Source: an uncultured Bacilli bacterium
GTDB lineage: Bacteria > Bacillota_I > Bacilli_A > RF39 > UBA660
Direction: 5' to 3'
DNA: 26,374 nt
NCBI GenBank assembly: GCA_944363895.1
Contig: CALVVP010000079.1
Span: 1 to 26,374, forward strand
Shown one piece after another: positions 1 through 6,192 of the stretch. Numbering within the stretch: position 1 is the first letter of the stretch; every line of letters starts with the position of its first letter. The position numbers were made by a program, and so were the translations under genes. The notes under the pieces were generated by a model, which was given only the letters and a program-made list of their open reading frames with translations, was not told the origin of the DNA and made no database searches.

Positions 1-260
1 TTAATATATTTGGTCCTTGTATGGTATATGGTGCTTTAGTAGATGATAAACATACTATAGCAAGTTATTTGCAAAGGAAAGTTAATGCTGATAATATGGA
101 TTATTCGGTTAATAATTATGGTTTAAGAGCTATGGAATTACCTGAACAAGTAGAAAAATTATTTGTTATGGTAGTACAAGATGATAAATCTGTATTTAAA
201 TTTGCTGATAGATATAAAATGGTACAGAATGGTTGCAAAGATTGTCAGAAATGCCCTTGA
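1..260 (+). pseudogene. 3' part of an SGNH/GDSL-like hydrolase-domain gene, probably broken
   Basis: The frame is open from the window edge (base 3) to a TGA at 258-260. It reads NIFGPCMVYGALVDDKHTIASYLQ, then a stretch ending ELPEQVEKLFVMVVQDD. From memory this resembles SGNH/GDSL-type domains found in surface-polysaccharide gene clusters, where a block like FGPC.VYG.LVDDKHTI.S.LQ is followed by a VNNYG block. That match is weak and unchecked. The last 15 residues look non-native, and a coding-like continuation resumes in another frame (175-390), so a frameshift or deletion is likely. It lies on the mobile-element side of the att junction and is therefore probably cargo. The 5' end is outside the window. 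Confidence 0.4.
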
Positions 261-390
261 AAATAATGATTGGTATACAATTTTTCAATTAGTTCCACCA
301 ACTACAATAGAGGTATTACGAACTTATAGTAATGATAATAGAGAAGATAATGTTAAAGGAAAGAAACTTCAAAAAAATATTCTTGATTAA
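175..390 (+). pseudogene. Out-of-frame continuation or remnant of a second gene
   Basis: This frame (+1 relative to the window) is blocked by stops at 124, 151 and 172 and then stays open to a TAA at 388-390. From about position 240 the translation looks coding: LENNDWYTIFQLVPPTTIEV, followed by a charged tail. No good start codon with a ribosome binding site precedes it; the ATG at 181 lies inside the overlapping frame of the previous remnant. It is either the shifted C-terminus of the gene at 1-260 or the tail of another gene joined by deletion. I do not recognise the family. A terminator follows at 442-471. Confidence 0.3.
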
Positions 391-441
391 AATATAATAA
401 TATACCAAAATAATTATTGAACTAATTTGGTGAGCTGAAAT

Positions 442-474
442 AAAAAGAGTCTAAATTTTAGATTCTTTTTTGCA
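442..474 (+). terminator. Rho-independent terminator after the remnant genes
   Basis: A 10-bp stem (442-451 with 461-470, one G-U pair) closes a 9-nt loop, and the descending arm runs into a T-rich tract. It separates the broken cargo genes from the recombinase module. Confidence 0.65.
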
Positions 475-518
475 TATTTTTTTTATTATAAAATAAGTTT
501 TATCGAGGGGAAAATAAT

Positions 519-644
519 ATGATAAACAAACTTAAAGATGATTTGCACTTCGATATTGAATATAGTTTTAATGAAGAAGGAAAAAAACTAAAAGAAATAA
601 TTGAAGAGTTATTTTTATTAAATGCAAAAGATTTAAATATATAA
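519..644 (+). CDS. 41-residue small protein upstream of the serine recombinase
   Basis: The ATG at 519 is preceded by a good ribosome binding site (GAGGGG, 505-510). The frame runs 41 codons to a TAA at 642-644. The product is charged, beginning MINKLKDDLHFDIEYSFNEE, with a probable beta segment followed by an amphipathic helix (KKLKEIIEELFLL). There is no membrane segment and no recognised domain. Its place just upstream of a large serine recombinase recalls the small TnpW-type ORFs of clostridial transposons, but I see only a loose similarity of pattern. A recombination accessory factor or a short regulator is possible; that is inference from position alone. Confidence 0.45.
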   Translation: MINKLKDDLHFDIEYSFNEEGKKLKEIIEELFLLNAKDLNI

Positions 645-654
645 AATAATATAA

Positions 655-712
655 AAGTTATGAGACTTTAGCAAAAAATTATAATTTATATGGCACATAA
701 CTCTCGTAACTT
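655..712 (+). promoter_or_regulatory. Long hairpin in the recombinase leader
   Basis: Positions 655-664 (AAGTTATGAG) pair with 703-712 (CTCGTAACTT) over 10 bp with one G-U. The loop is about 38 nt and AT-rich. The 3' arm ends about five bases before the recombinase ribosome binding site (AAGGAG, 717-722). It could be a leader structure limiting recombinase translation, or paired binding sites in DNA; the sequence alone does not say which. Confidence 0.4.
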
Positions 713-732
713 AATAAAGGAGCAGAAATGTT

Positions 733-2316
733 ATGATAAAATATAAGTGTGGAAGGTATTTAAGATTATCAAAAGAAGACGAATTAAAAAAAGATGAAAG
801 TTCATCAATAGCTAGTCAAAGAATGATTATAGAATCCTTTGCTAAATTTCAGGGCTTGGAAGTTATAAAAGAATATATTGACGATGGCTTTTCCGGAGGA
901 AATTTTGATAGACCTAGTTTTAAAGAAATGATAAAAGACATAGAAGATGGTGTCATAAATTGCGTAATAACAAAAGATTTATCTCGTTTAGGTCGTGAAC
1001 TATATCAATCAGGTCGATATATCGAAGAATATTTTATAGATAACAATATTAGGTATATTGCAATCAATGATAGTTATGATTCTCTTCTTGGCGATAACAT
1101 GTTGTCTATGCGTTTAACATTTAATGATTTTACATTAAGAGATATATCAAAAAAGGTTAAGTCCTCTCTTACTGCAAAACAAAAAAATGGAGAGTATATA
1201 GGTACTTATCCTAAATATGGATATTTAAAAGATCCTACTGATCATCATAAATTAATAATTGATCCTGTTGCATCACTTGTAGTTAAAAGAATGTTTGAAA
1301 TGGCTTCTCTTGGAAATAGTTGCTATAAAATAGCATCAGTATTAACCGAAGAAAAAGTTCCAATTCCAATAGTCTATAAGAAAGAAACTAGAGGCGCTTT
1401 AATTACAGACAATGATGGATTTGGAATATGGCGACCACAAACAATTAGAAATATATTAACAAGTGAAATGTATATAGGAAATATGGTGCAAAATACTTAT
1501 AATAAAATTAGATATAATTCAAAAAGAATAAGAGCTACAAAAAAAGAAGAATATATAATTGTAGAAGGGACACATGAACCTATTATTGGTAAGGAAACTT
1601 TTGAACTCGTTGGTAAGTTACTTTCTTCAAAAAGTTTGCGAAAACGAACAGAGAAAGAAGAAAAATATTTGTTTACTGGTTTATTAAAGTGTAAAGAATG
1701 CGGACATAATATAAGTATTTTAAAGAAAAAATGTAAAAAAAGTAATTCACATTATACTCAATGTAATGGGTATAGTAAAAAAGGAAAACATGGTATTTGT
1801 AAAATCCATAGAGTTGATTATAATTTATTAGAAGAAGATTTAATTAAAATTATTAATAAAATATGTGATTCTTATTTGAAAGAATATAATAATAAAAAGC
1901 TTATGAATGATGTTAATAAATTATTAGAATCAGAAATAACTAAAATTCAAAAACAAATTGATATTTTAACTAAAGAAATAAGTAAATATGATACTTTGAT
2001 TGAGCAAATTTATATTGATAAAGTCAATAATAAAATACCTGAAAAAACTTTTGATAGTTTGTTAAGTAATTATAATGAAAAATTAGAAATATCTTCTGCC
2101 AAGAAAAAAGAATTGTTAGAACAAAAAGAAAAAGTTGAGGCAACAATTAAGCGATTTGATTTTGAAAGGTGTAAAACTGCGATAAGATCGTTTCTTAAAA
2201 AGAAAAAACCCAGTAGAGAATTAATAGTTAATTTAGTAGAAAAAGTTGAAATTGATAATGATAACAATATTAAATTGTACTTTAAATTCCCAGAATTGAC
2301 ATCATATTTAAGGTGA
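733..2316 (+). CDS. Large serine recombinase (serine integrase/transposase)
   Basis: This 527-residue protein has the full layout of large serine recombinases. The resolvase catalytic domain occupies about residues 5-155, with YLRLS placing the nucleophile at Ser13 and with SSIASQR, DDGFSGGNFDRP and KDLSRLGRE. A recombinase domain covers about 165-280. A zinc-ribbon-type domain begins LLKCKECGH near 315 and contains further Cys residues to about 365. A long charged coiled coil spans about 385-480. These enzymes integrate and excise mobile elements by double-strand cleavage through a 5'-phosphoserine link. ATG at 733 is chosen because the nearer ATG at 728 hits a stop after two codons and AAGGAG lies 10 nt upstream. 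The gene reads toward the disrupted SEDS gene and ends about 70 bp before the junction, the usual place for an integrase beside its att site. Confidence 0.95.
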   Translation: MIKYKCGRYLRLSKEDELKKDESSSIASQRMIIESFAKFQGLEVIKEYIDDGFSGGNFDRPSFKEMIKDIEDGVINCVITKDLSRLGRELYQSGRYIEEYFIDNNIRYIAINDSYDSLLGDNMLSMRLTFNDFTLRDISKKVKSSLTAKQKNGEYIGTYPKYGYLKDPTDHHKLIIDPVASLVVKRMFEMASLGNSCYKIASVLTEEKVPIPIVYKKETRGALITDNDGFGIWRPQTIRNILTSEMYIGNMVQNTYNKIRYNSKRIRATKKEEYIIVEGTHEPIIGKETFELVGKLLSSKSLRKRTEKEEKYLFTGLLKCKECGHNISILKKKCKKSNSHYTQCNGYSKKGKHGICKIHRVDYNLLEEDLIKIINKICDSYLKEYNNKKLMNDVNKLLESEITKIQKQIDILTKEISKYDTLIEQIYIDKVNNKIPEKTFDSLLSNYNEKLEISSAKKKELLEQKEKVEATIKRFDFERCKTAIRSFLKKKKPSRELIVNLVEKVEIDNDNNIKLYFKFPELTSYLR

Positions 2317-2330
2317 TTTTTTTTAAAAGC

Positions 2331-2382
2331 TTTAGTTTACCAAAAAACTTGCAACCATCTTTTTAGTTTACCAAAAAACTTG
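2331..2382 (+). repeat. Two perfect 21-bp direct repeats at the element end
   Basis: The same 21 bases occur at 2331-2351 and 2362-2382, separated by 10 bp. Each copy begins TTTAGTTTACC and ends AAAACTTG, and each contains a small inverted repeat (AGTTT, 6 nt, AAACT). The second copy ends about six bases before SEDS coding sequence resumes. The repeats could be recombinase binding half-sites or a control site at the attachment end. Starts are 31 bp apart, close to three helical turns. Confidence 0.8.
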
Positions 2383-2393
2383 TAAGAGGTGTA
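2383..2393. other. Putative attachment junction (element/chromosome boundary)
   Basis: Left of here lie the integrase gene and its 21-bp repeats. Right of here the + frame reads GVTLPFLSYGGSS, the conserved C-terminal block of SEDS proteins. In typical SEDS proteins the residue before this block is Thr-Gly or similar, whereas here the upstream codons (KKLVR) are foreign. The crossover is therefore most likely within AGAGGTG at about 2385-2391. The exact core dinucleotide cannot be fixed without the empty site or the other end. Confidence 0.6.
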
Positions 2394-2486
2394 ACATTAC
2401 CGTTTTTATCTTATGGTGGTTCATCATTACTAATTACCTTATGTAGTATTGGAATTGTTTTAAATATATCGCGATATCAAAAATAG
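2388..2486 (+). pseudogene. 3' fragment of an FtsW/RodA-type (SEDS) gene cut by the mobile element
   Basis: From 2388 to the TAG at 2484-2486 the frame encodes 32 residues beginning GVTLPFLSYGGSSLLITLCS and ending NISRYQK. The LPFLSYGGSS block and the final hydrophobic helix closing with LN.SR are hallmarks of SEDS proteins (FtsW, RodA, SpoVE), which polymerise peptidoglycan glycan strands. No start codon or ribosome binding site exists for this piece, and its N-terminal part is missing from the window. The simplest reading is that the recombinase-bearing element inserted inside the gene. Whether the far end of the element restores a full-length protein cannot be seen. FtsW is favoured over RodA only weakly. 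Confidence 0.85.
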
Positions 2487-2507
2487 TATCTAAATACTAT
2501 TTTTAAT
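2480..2507 (+). terminator. Terminator of the disrupted SEDS gene
   Basis: A 9-bp perfect stem (2480-2488 with 2495-2503) closes a 6-nt loop and runs into T residues. The SEDS stop codon lies in the ascending arm, which supports this being the native end of that gene. Confidence 0.75.
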
Positions 2508-2520
2508 TTTAAAATTTTGC

Positions 2521-2526
2521 TATAAT
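2521..2526 (+). promoter_or_regulatory. Extended -10 promoter for the YgjV-like gene
   Basis: TGCTATAAT matches an extended -10 element (TGn plus TATAAT), 17 nt before the ATG. No good -35 element is visible in the AT-rich stretch upstream. Confidence 0.55.
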
Positions 2527-2542
2527 CGTTATAGGTGAGCTT

Positions 2543-3043
2543 ATGAATATTTTCGCACAAATTATGGGATTATTGGCAATTATTACTTGGGTAATGAGTA
2601 TACTTTTGAAAAATAAAAAAGATATTATTTTATCTCAAATTGTCGCCAATGCTATTTATAGTATTGAATATGCTATTTTAAAAGCCTATAGTGCTGCTAG
2701 TATGAATTTCTTATCGTTTATTAGATTAATTATTTATTATATATTTGCCAAGAAAGATAAAAAATTACCCAAATTTATTTTAGTCATTTTTGTTATTTTG
2801 ATTATAATTTTAGGAATATTCACCTATAATGGGTTATTAAGTATAATTCCTATTATTATAACTTTGTTTTATGCTTATTCTTTATGGCAAAACAATTTAA
2901 AAATAGCTAGAATTATTTATATTATCGCTGCAGTTTTATGGATATATTATAATTTTCGAGTTGGTGCTTTTGTTGGTATTGTTGGTAATATATTAGAAAT
3001 TATTGCTGGAGCGATTTCTTTAATAAAATACCACCAAAAATAG
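2543..3043 (+). CDS. YgjV family inner-membrane protein
   Basis: This 166-residue protein is almost entirely hydrophobic, with about six predicted membrane helices (roughly 3-22, 33-50, 55-70, 78-95, 98-112, 120-155). The spacing of helices and features such as ITW..SILLKNKK near the N-terminus and a terminal glycine-rich helix (GIVGNILEIIAGAISLIKY) fit the YgjV (Imp-YgjV) family, whose function is not established. The ATG at 2543 follows GGTGAG by a few bases. It stands alone between the SEDS terminator and a bidirectional terminator. The family assignment rests on overall pattern and is moderately sure; that it is a membrane protein is clear. Confidence 0.7.
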   Translation: MNIFAQIMGLLAIITWVMSILLKNKKDIILSQIVANAIYSIEYAILKAYSAASMNFLSFIRLIIYYIFAKKDKKLPKFILVIFVILIIILGIFTYNGLLSIIPIIITLFYAYSLWQNNLKIARIIYIIAAVLWIYYNFRVGAFVGIVGNILEIIAGAISLIKYHQK

Positions 3044-3047
3044 AATG

Positions 3048-3075
3048 AAAAAATATGGATTGCTCCATATTTTTT
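3048..3075. terminator. Bidirectional terminator between convergent genes
   Basis: A 12-bp perfect stem (3048-3059 with 3064-3075), 4-nt loop, six A on one side and six T on the other. It can stop transcription of the YgjV-like gene on + and of the collagen-like gene on -, whose stop codon overlaps it. Confidence 0.85.
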
Positions 3076-3784
3076 AGTTAATTCTTGTGATAGAAACGCT
3101 GGCAGAATATAAATCATTAGGTACTAGTTCAAAATCGTTTTCTGAGGTGTTAATAAATCTGTAACTTGCTCCAGGAAGTGCTTTGAATATAGCATTACCA
3201 TTGATTGTACCAGTATCACAACATGAAAGTTTATTATGAGTTGAAGAGTGTGCGATTAAAACGTCTTCTGGCCAGAATTGGTGAAATTCTATTCCTAATG
3301 CTTTTTTTTCTTCACAATCGAAGTTGTCGTTTTTGTGACTTCTAACATTTACCCACCAATGAATAATGTATATTCCTTCTTCGGGAATATAAAAATCACC
3401 AGTAGCAGGATTGTATGTAATTTTATTGGAAATGTTGGTTGTTTGGAATAGAATAGGATTTTGTGTTTGAACAGTAGAGTTAGATCTATCGTGAACCATT
3501 GCGTAACTATCTAAATTAATTCCAGGTCCAGTAGGTCCAGTAGCTCCAGTAGCTCCGGTTGCTCCAGTTGCTCCAGTAGCTCCGGTTGCTCCAGTTGCTC
3601 CAGTAGCTCCAGTAGGTCCAGTAGCCCCAGTAGCACCTCTAGGTCCAGTAGGTCCGGTACATCCACATGGTCCAGTAGGACCTTGTTTTTGACGATCAAC
3701 TAAGCATTTTATTACCTCACATAAAGGATTATTGCGACATTCGTCTTTGCTTAAAAATTCTTCAATTTTATCATTTTCATTCAT
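3074..3784 (-). CDS. Collagen-like protein with BclA-type C-terminal domain
   Basis: The 236-residue product has a short Cys-containing N-terminal segment (1-33) and 17 consecutive Gly-X-Y triplets (Gly35 to Gly83), mostly GPT and GAT. A globular C-terminal domain of about 150 residues (87-236) follows. Triplets rich in Thr at the third position, with a C1q/TNF-like beta-rich tail, are the plan of BclA-type glycoproteins that form the hair-like nap on Bacillus exosporium; related proteins occur on vegetative surfaces. There is no classical signal peptide, as in spore-surface members. The ribosome binding site AAAGGAGG precedes the ATG closely. With gerQ and yabPQ in the same window a spore-surface role is plausible but inferred. 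Cysteines at 16, 22 and 27 could crosslink trimers. Confidence 0.85.
   Translation of the reverse strand: MNENDKIEEFLSKDECRNNPLCEVIKCLVDRQKQGPTGPCGCTGPTGPRGATGATGPTGATGATGATGATGATGATGATGATGPTGPGINLDSYAMVHDRSNSTVQTQNPILFQTTNISNKITYNPATGDFYIPEEGIYIIHWWVNVRSHKNDNFDCEEKKALGIEFHQFWPEDVLIAHSSTHNKLSCCDTGTINGNAIFKALPGASYRFINTSENDFELVPNDLYSASVSITRIN
3551..3604 (-). repeat. Perfect 27-bp tandem duplication inside the collagen repeat
   Basis: The units 3551-3577 and 3578-3604 are identical, each encoding three Gly-Ala-Thr triplets. Around them the 9-bp triplet code is degenerate. Exact identity at the third codon position points to recent slippage, so triplet number may vary between strains. Confidence 0.85.
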
Positions 3785-3970
3785 AAATTTTTCCTCCTTT
3801 CACTTTATGGTATGAACAAAATTAAAATGTGACTAAACAGATATCTCTTATTTGTAAATAAATTTTAAAAATATAGACGGTCATAACAAACTTTATAAAA
3901 TCAAGGTATAAAGCTGAATGTTAATCTAACAGTAACTCAAATTATTTATAAAAAAAAGTAATAAAAAAGC
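3785..3970. other. AT-rich divergent intergenic region
   Basis: This stretch holds the ribosome binding site of the collagen-like gene (3793-3800 on -). A CATACCATA motif (3806-3814 on -) resembles sporulation -10 elements but sits very close to the ribosome binding site. Nothing else recognisable is seen up to the infC promoter. Confidence 0.4.
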
Positions 3971-3998
3971 TTGACAAACATATAATAAATGGTATAAT
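3971..3998 (+). promoter_or_regulatory. Consensus sigma-A promoter of infC-rpmI-rplT
   Basis: TTGACA (3971-3976), 16-nt spacer, TATAAT (3993-3998): both hexamers are perfect consensus. Transcription should start near 4005, giving a leader of about 130 nt before infC. Confidence 0.9.
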
Positions 3999-4020
3999 TA
4001 TAGAGAAATGAAGAAGGAAA

Positions 4021-4120
4021 GCGAGTATCCACACTCCACCTGATAGCTATAAGGCTATGGGTCGATAAGCCGTTTTAATTGTGTTTATGTAGGTGGATAC
4101 TGTTCGTATCTACTTTTTTA
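4021..4120 (+). promoter_or_regulatory. L20-type ribosomal protein leader (transcription attenuator)
   Basis: Three segments make mutually exclusive helices. Positions 4024-4032 (AGTATCCAC) pair perfectly with 4093-4101 as a long-range antiterminator stem. Positions 4093-4100 instead pair with 4106-4113 (one G-U) as an 8-bp terminator followed by six U. Between them are small hairpins around 4044-4071. In Bacillus the infC-rpmI-rplT leader uses this design: L20 binds a leader structure that mimics its 23S rRNA site and favours the terminator. The position, gene content and alternating helices all fit; the L20 contact residues were not aligned. Confidence 0.88.
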
Positions 4121-4135
4121 TTGTTGGAGGTGTCA

Positions 4136-4669
4136 ATTATCGCAAATAAATCTAAAGATTCATTAATTAATGAACAAATTAAAGTCAAAGAAGTTATGGT
4201 CATTGGTCCAAATGGCGAACAATTAGGAACTAAAGGAATCAAAGATGCACTAACTTTAGCAAATTATGCAGGATTCGATTTAGTTTTAATCAATCCAAAT
4301 GGTAATCCACCAGTTTGTAAAATTATGGATTACAACAAATTTAAATACGAAAATAAAAAAAGAACTAAAGAGAATTTAAAAAAACAAAGAGAAGCCAACT
4401 TAGAAATGAAAGAATATCGTTTATCAGTTACTATTGATGTTCATGACTTTAATACACGAGTAAAAAACAGTGCGAAGTATTTAGAAAAAGGACATAAAGT
4501 AAAAGCGACGATTCGTTTCAAAGGTAGAGAAATGGCTCATCCAGAATTAGGGAAAGATGTTTTAATGCGCTTTGCTAATGCTCAAGAAAGTGTAGCGATT
4601 ATTGAACAACAACCTAAATTAGAAGGACGAATAATGTCGATGATTTTAGGGCCAAAAAAAGAAAAATAG
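4136..4669 (+). CDS. infC: Translation initiation factor IF-3
   Basis: IF-3 binds the 30S subunit, discriminates against wrong start codons and prevents 50S joining. The 177-residue product has the usual N-domain beginning KSKDSLINEQIKVKEVMVIG, the NGEQLG motif, a basic linker (YENKKRTKENLKKQ) and the C-domain with KGHKVKATIRFKGREMAHPE. I place the start at ATT 4136-4138: GGAGG (4126-4130) lies 5 nt upstream, and ATT starts are typical of infC, giving IF-3 autoregulation. The ATG at 4079 would begin inside the attenuator and add foreign residues. An alternative start at ATC 4139 is possible but less usual. It is the first gene of the infC-rpmI-rplT operon. Confidence 0.96.
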   Translation: MIANKSKDSLINEQIKVKEVMVIGPNGEQLGTKGIKDALTLANYAGFDLVLINPNGNPPVCKIMDYNKFKYENKKRTKENLKKQREANLEMKEYRLSVTIDVHDFNTRVKNSAKYLEKGHKVKATIRFKGREMAHPELGKDVLMRFANAQESVAIIEQQPKLEGRIMSMILGPKKEK

Positions 4670-4681
4670 GAGGAATTAAAT

Positions 4682-4870
4682 ATGCCAAAAATGAAAACGC
4701 ATAAAGGAACAAGTAAAGTTTGTAAAGTAAGACCAGGGGGAACAATTAAAATTGGTCATCCTGGAACAAGACATAATACGGGAAAGAAAAATGCTGCTAG
4801 CAATCGTGCTGGTAGAACAGCATCTACTTTAAGTAATAGTGATTACAAAAGAATTAAGGATTTAATATAA
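4682..4870 (+). CDS. rpmI: 50S ribosomal protein L35
   Basis: The 62-residue basic protein begins MPKMKTHKGTSKVCKVRPGG and contains HNTGKKNA, the conserved L35 pattern. AGGAGG lies just upstream of the ATG, and 12 nt separate it from infC. It sits between infC and rplT in the standard order and shares their L20-controlled promoter. Confidence 0.97.
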   Translation: MPKMKTHKGTSKVCKVRPGGTIKIGHPGTRHNTGKKNAASNRAGRTASTLSNSDYKRIKDLI

Positions 4871-4882
4871 GGAGGTAATAAA

Positions 4883-5395
4883 ATGGCAAGAGTTAAAGGT
4901 GGAACCATCAGTCGTGCAAGACATAAAAAAGTTTTAGATCAAGCCAAAGGATATTTTGGTAGTAAACATAGACTTTATCGTACAGCCAATGAACAAGTAA
5001 TGCATTCTGGTAAATATGCTTATCGCGATAGAAGACAAAAGAAAAGAGATTTTCGTAAATTATGGATTACCAGAATCAATGCTGCTTGTCGTCAAAACGA
5101 TATTAGTTATTCTAAATTTATCAATGGTTTAAATAAAGCAAATATTGAAATTAATCGTAAAATGTTAAGTGAAATTGCTATTGATAATCCAAAAAACTTT
5201 ACTGATTTAGTTAATATTGCTAAAGATGCTTTAAATGGAAAAGTAACTAAAGAAACTAAAACTACTAAAGTAGTTAAAGAAAATAAAGATTTAAGCAGTA
5301 AAACAGTGGCTGAATTAAAAGAATTAGCTAAAGAAAAGAATATCGAAGGCTATTCAACAATGAAAAAAGCCGAATTATTAGAAGCTTTAAAATAA
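4883..5395 (+). CDS. rplT: 50S ribosomal protein L20 with a C-terminal SAP/Rho-N-like extension
   Basis: Residues 1-119 are a complete L20, beginning MARVKGGTISRARHKKVLDQ, with AKGYFGSKHRLYRTANEQVM and RDRRQKKRDFRKLWITRINA. L20 is needed early in 50S assembly and represses its own operon through the leader at 4021-4120. The family is normally about 118 residues; here 51 more follow. A Lys/Thr-rich linker (120-136) leads to a 34-residue helix-turn-helix-like unit (SKTVAELKELAKEKNIEGYS, then MKKAELLEALK) of the SAP/Rho N-terminal type, a small nucleic-acid-binding fold. The tail is in frame and is followed directly by the operon terminator, so it is not a misread fusion. Its role is unknown. 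Confidence 0.95.
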   Translation: MARVKGGTISRARHKKVLDQAKGYFGSKHRLYRTANEQVMHSGKYAYRDRRQKKRDFRKLWITRINAACRQNDISYSKFINGLNKANIEINRKMLSEIAIDNPKNFTDLVNIAKDALNGKVTKETKTTKVVKENKDLSSKTVAELKELAKEKNIEGYSTMKKAELLEALK

Positions 5396-5405
5396 GCTTC
5401 TTTTT
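5381..5405 (+). terminator. Terminator of infC-rpmI-rplT
   Basis: GAAGCTT (5381-5387) pairs with AAGCTTC (5394-5400) around a 6-nt loop, followed by five T. It overlaps the rplT stop codon. Confidence 0.85.
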
Positions 5406-5408
5406 ATA

Positions 5409-5437
5409 TTGTATATTTTTTTTAATTATTATATAAT
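5409..5437 (+). promoter_or_regulatory. Promoter of the CPBP protease gene
   Basis: TTGTAT (5409-5414), 17-nt spacer, TATAAT (5432-5437); the GGTGA ribosome binding site begins a few bases after the expected start of transcription. Confidence 0.6.
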
Positions 5438-5454
5438 TATTATGGTGAAATAAG

Positions 5455-6171
5455 ATGTGGAAAATTATAAAATGGCCATTAATTTATTTTGTAGTACAAT
5501 TTTTATTAATTTTTATTTTAGCTTATTATTATATAAATGGTGGAAATAATATTGAAGGATTTAATAGTTTTTTTAGTGACAAACAAATATATATAGTTAT
5601 TATTTTAGGTATAATTTTTATTCCTCTTTTAATTTCCAATTATCGTCATTTTAAAGTTAAAGGTAAAAAGATAAATATAGTTAGTTTAATTTTTTTAGGA
5701 ATAATTATTAGCTTATTATACAATGTCTTTGCTTATTATTTAGATGGATTATTTTTTAAAACAGGATTATATTCTAGTCAAAGTAATATCATAACTACTT
5801 TAATTGCGACAGGAATAATTGGACCAATAGTAGAAGAGTTGATGTTTCGAGGAATAATTTATAATGAATTAAAACTTAAAGTTGCACCGATGAAAGCAAT
5901 TTTATTAACAACTTTCTTTTTTGCCATAATTCATTTGAATGTTTTACAAATAATTTATACTTTCGCGGTTGGTTTTCTCTTTATTTTCTTTTATGAAAAA
6001 TACAAAGATATTAAAGCCGCAATTATTTTCCACATGTCTTTAAATATTACGACAACTTTATTCTTACCATTATTAATTAAAAATATTTTTATTTTAAATT
6101 ATATTGTTTTTCTAATTAGTTTAATTACTTTATTTATTTTATTTAAATATACGAAAACACTTAAAGCGTGA
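5455..6171 (+). CDS. CPBP family intramembrane glutamic protease (Abi/Rce1-like)
   Basis: A 238-residue polytopic membrane protein with about seven hydrophobic helices. The C-terminal half carries the family motifs: EELMFR with Glu127, Glu128 and Arg132; FAIIH with His160; and FHMSLN with His193 and Asn197. In Rce1-type enzymes these polar residues form the intramembrane active site. In bacteria, members process peptides or take part in bacteriocin self-immunity; the substrate here cannot be told. The ATG at 5455 follows GGTGA. The stop codon TGA is also the TGA of an extended -10 element (TGATATAAT) apparently used by the next gene. Confidence 0.9.
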   Translation: MWKIIKWPLIYFVVQFLLIFILAYYYINGGNNIEGFNSFFSDKQIYIVIILGIIFIPLLISNYRHFKVKGKKINIVSLIFLGIIISLLYNVFAYYLDGLFFKTGLYSSQSNIITTLIATGIIGPIVEELMFRGIIYNELKLKVAPMKAILLTTFFFAIIHLNVLQIIYTFAVGFLFIFFYEKYKDIKAAIIFHMSLNITTTLFLPLLIKNIFILNYIVFLISLITLFILFKYTKTLKA

Positions 6172-6192
6172 TATAATTAAAGAGGTGATTAC

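Noticed and set aside
2331..2382. Possible minimal CRISPR array
   Set aside because: Only two repeat copies, a 10-bp spacer, and no cas genes; it is better explained by the mobile element end.
3511..3699. 62-residue Leu/Glu/Asp repeat ORF on the minus strand
   Set aside because: It is the collagen triplet repeat read in another frame; its low-complexity periodicity comes from the 9-bp code.
4040..4075. tRNA-like folding in the infC leader
   Set aside because: The small hairpins do not make a cloverleaf, and no acceptor stem or T-loop sequence is present; they fit the L20 leader.
4079..4135. N-terminal extension of infC from ATG 4079
   Set aside because: It would be translated from within the attenuator hairpin, has no ribosome binding site and adds residues foreign to IF-3.
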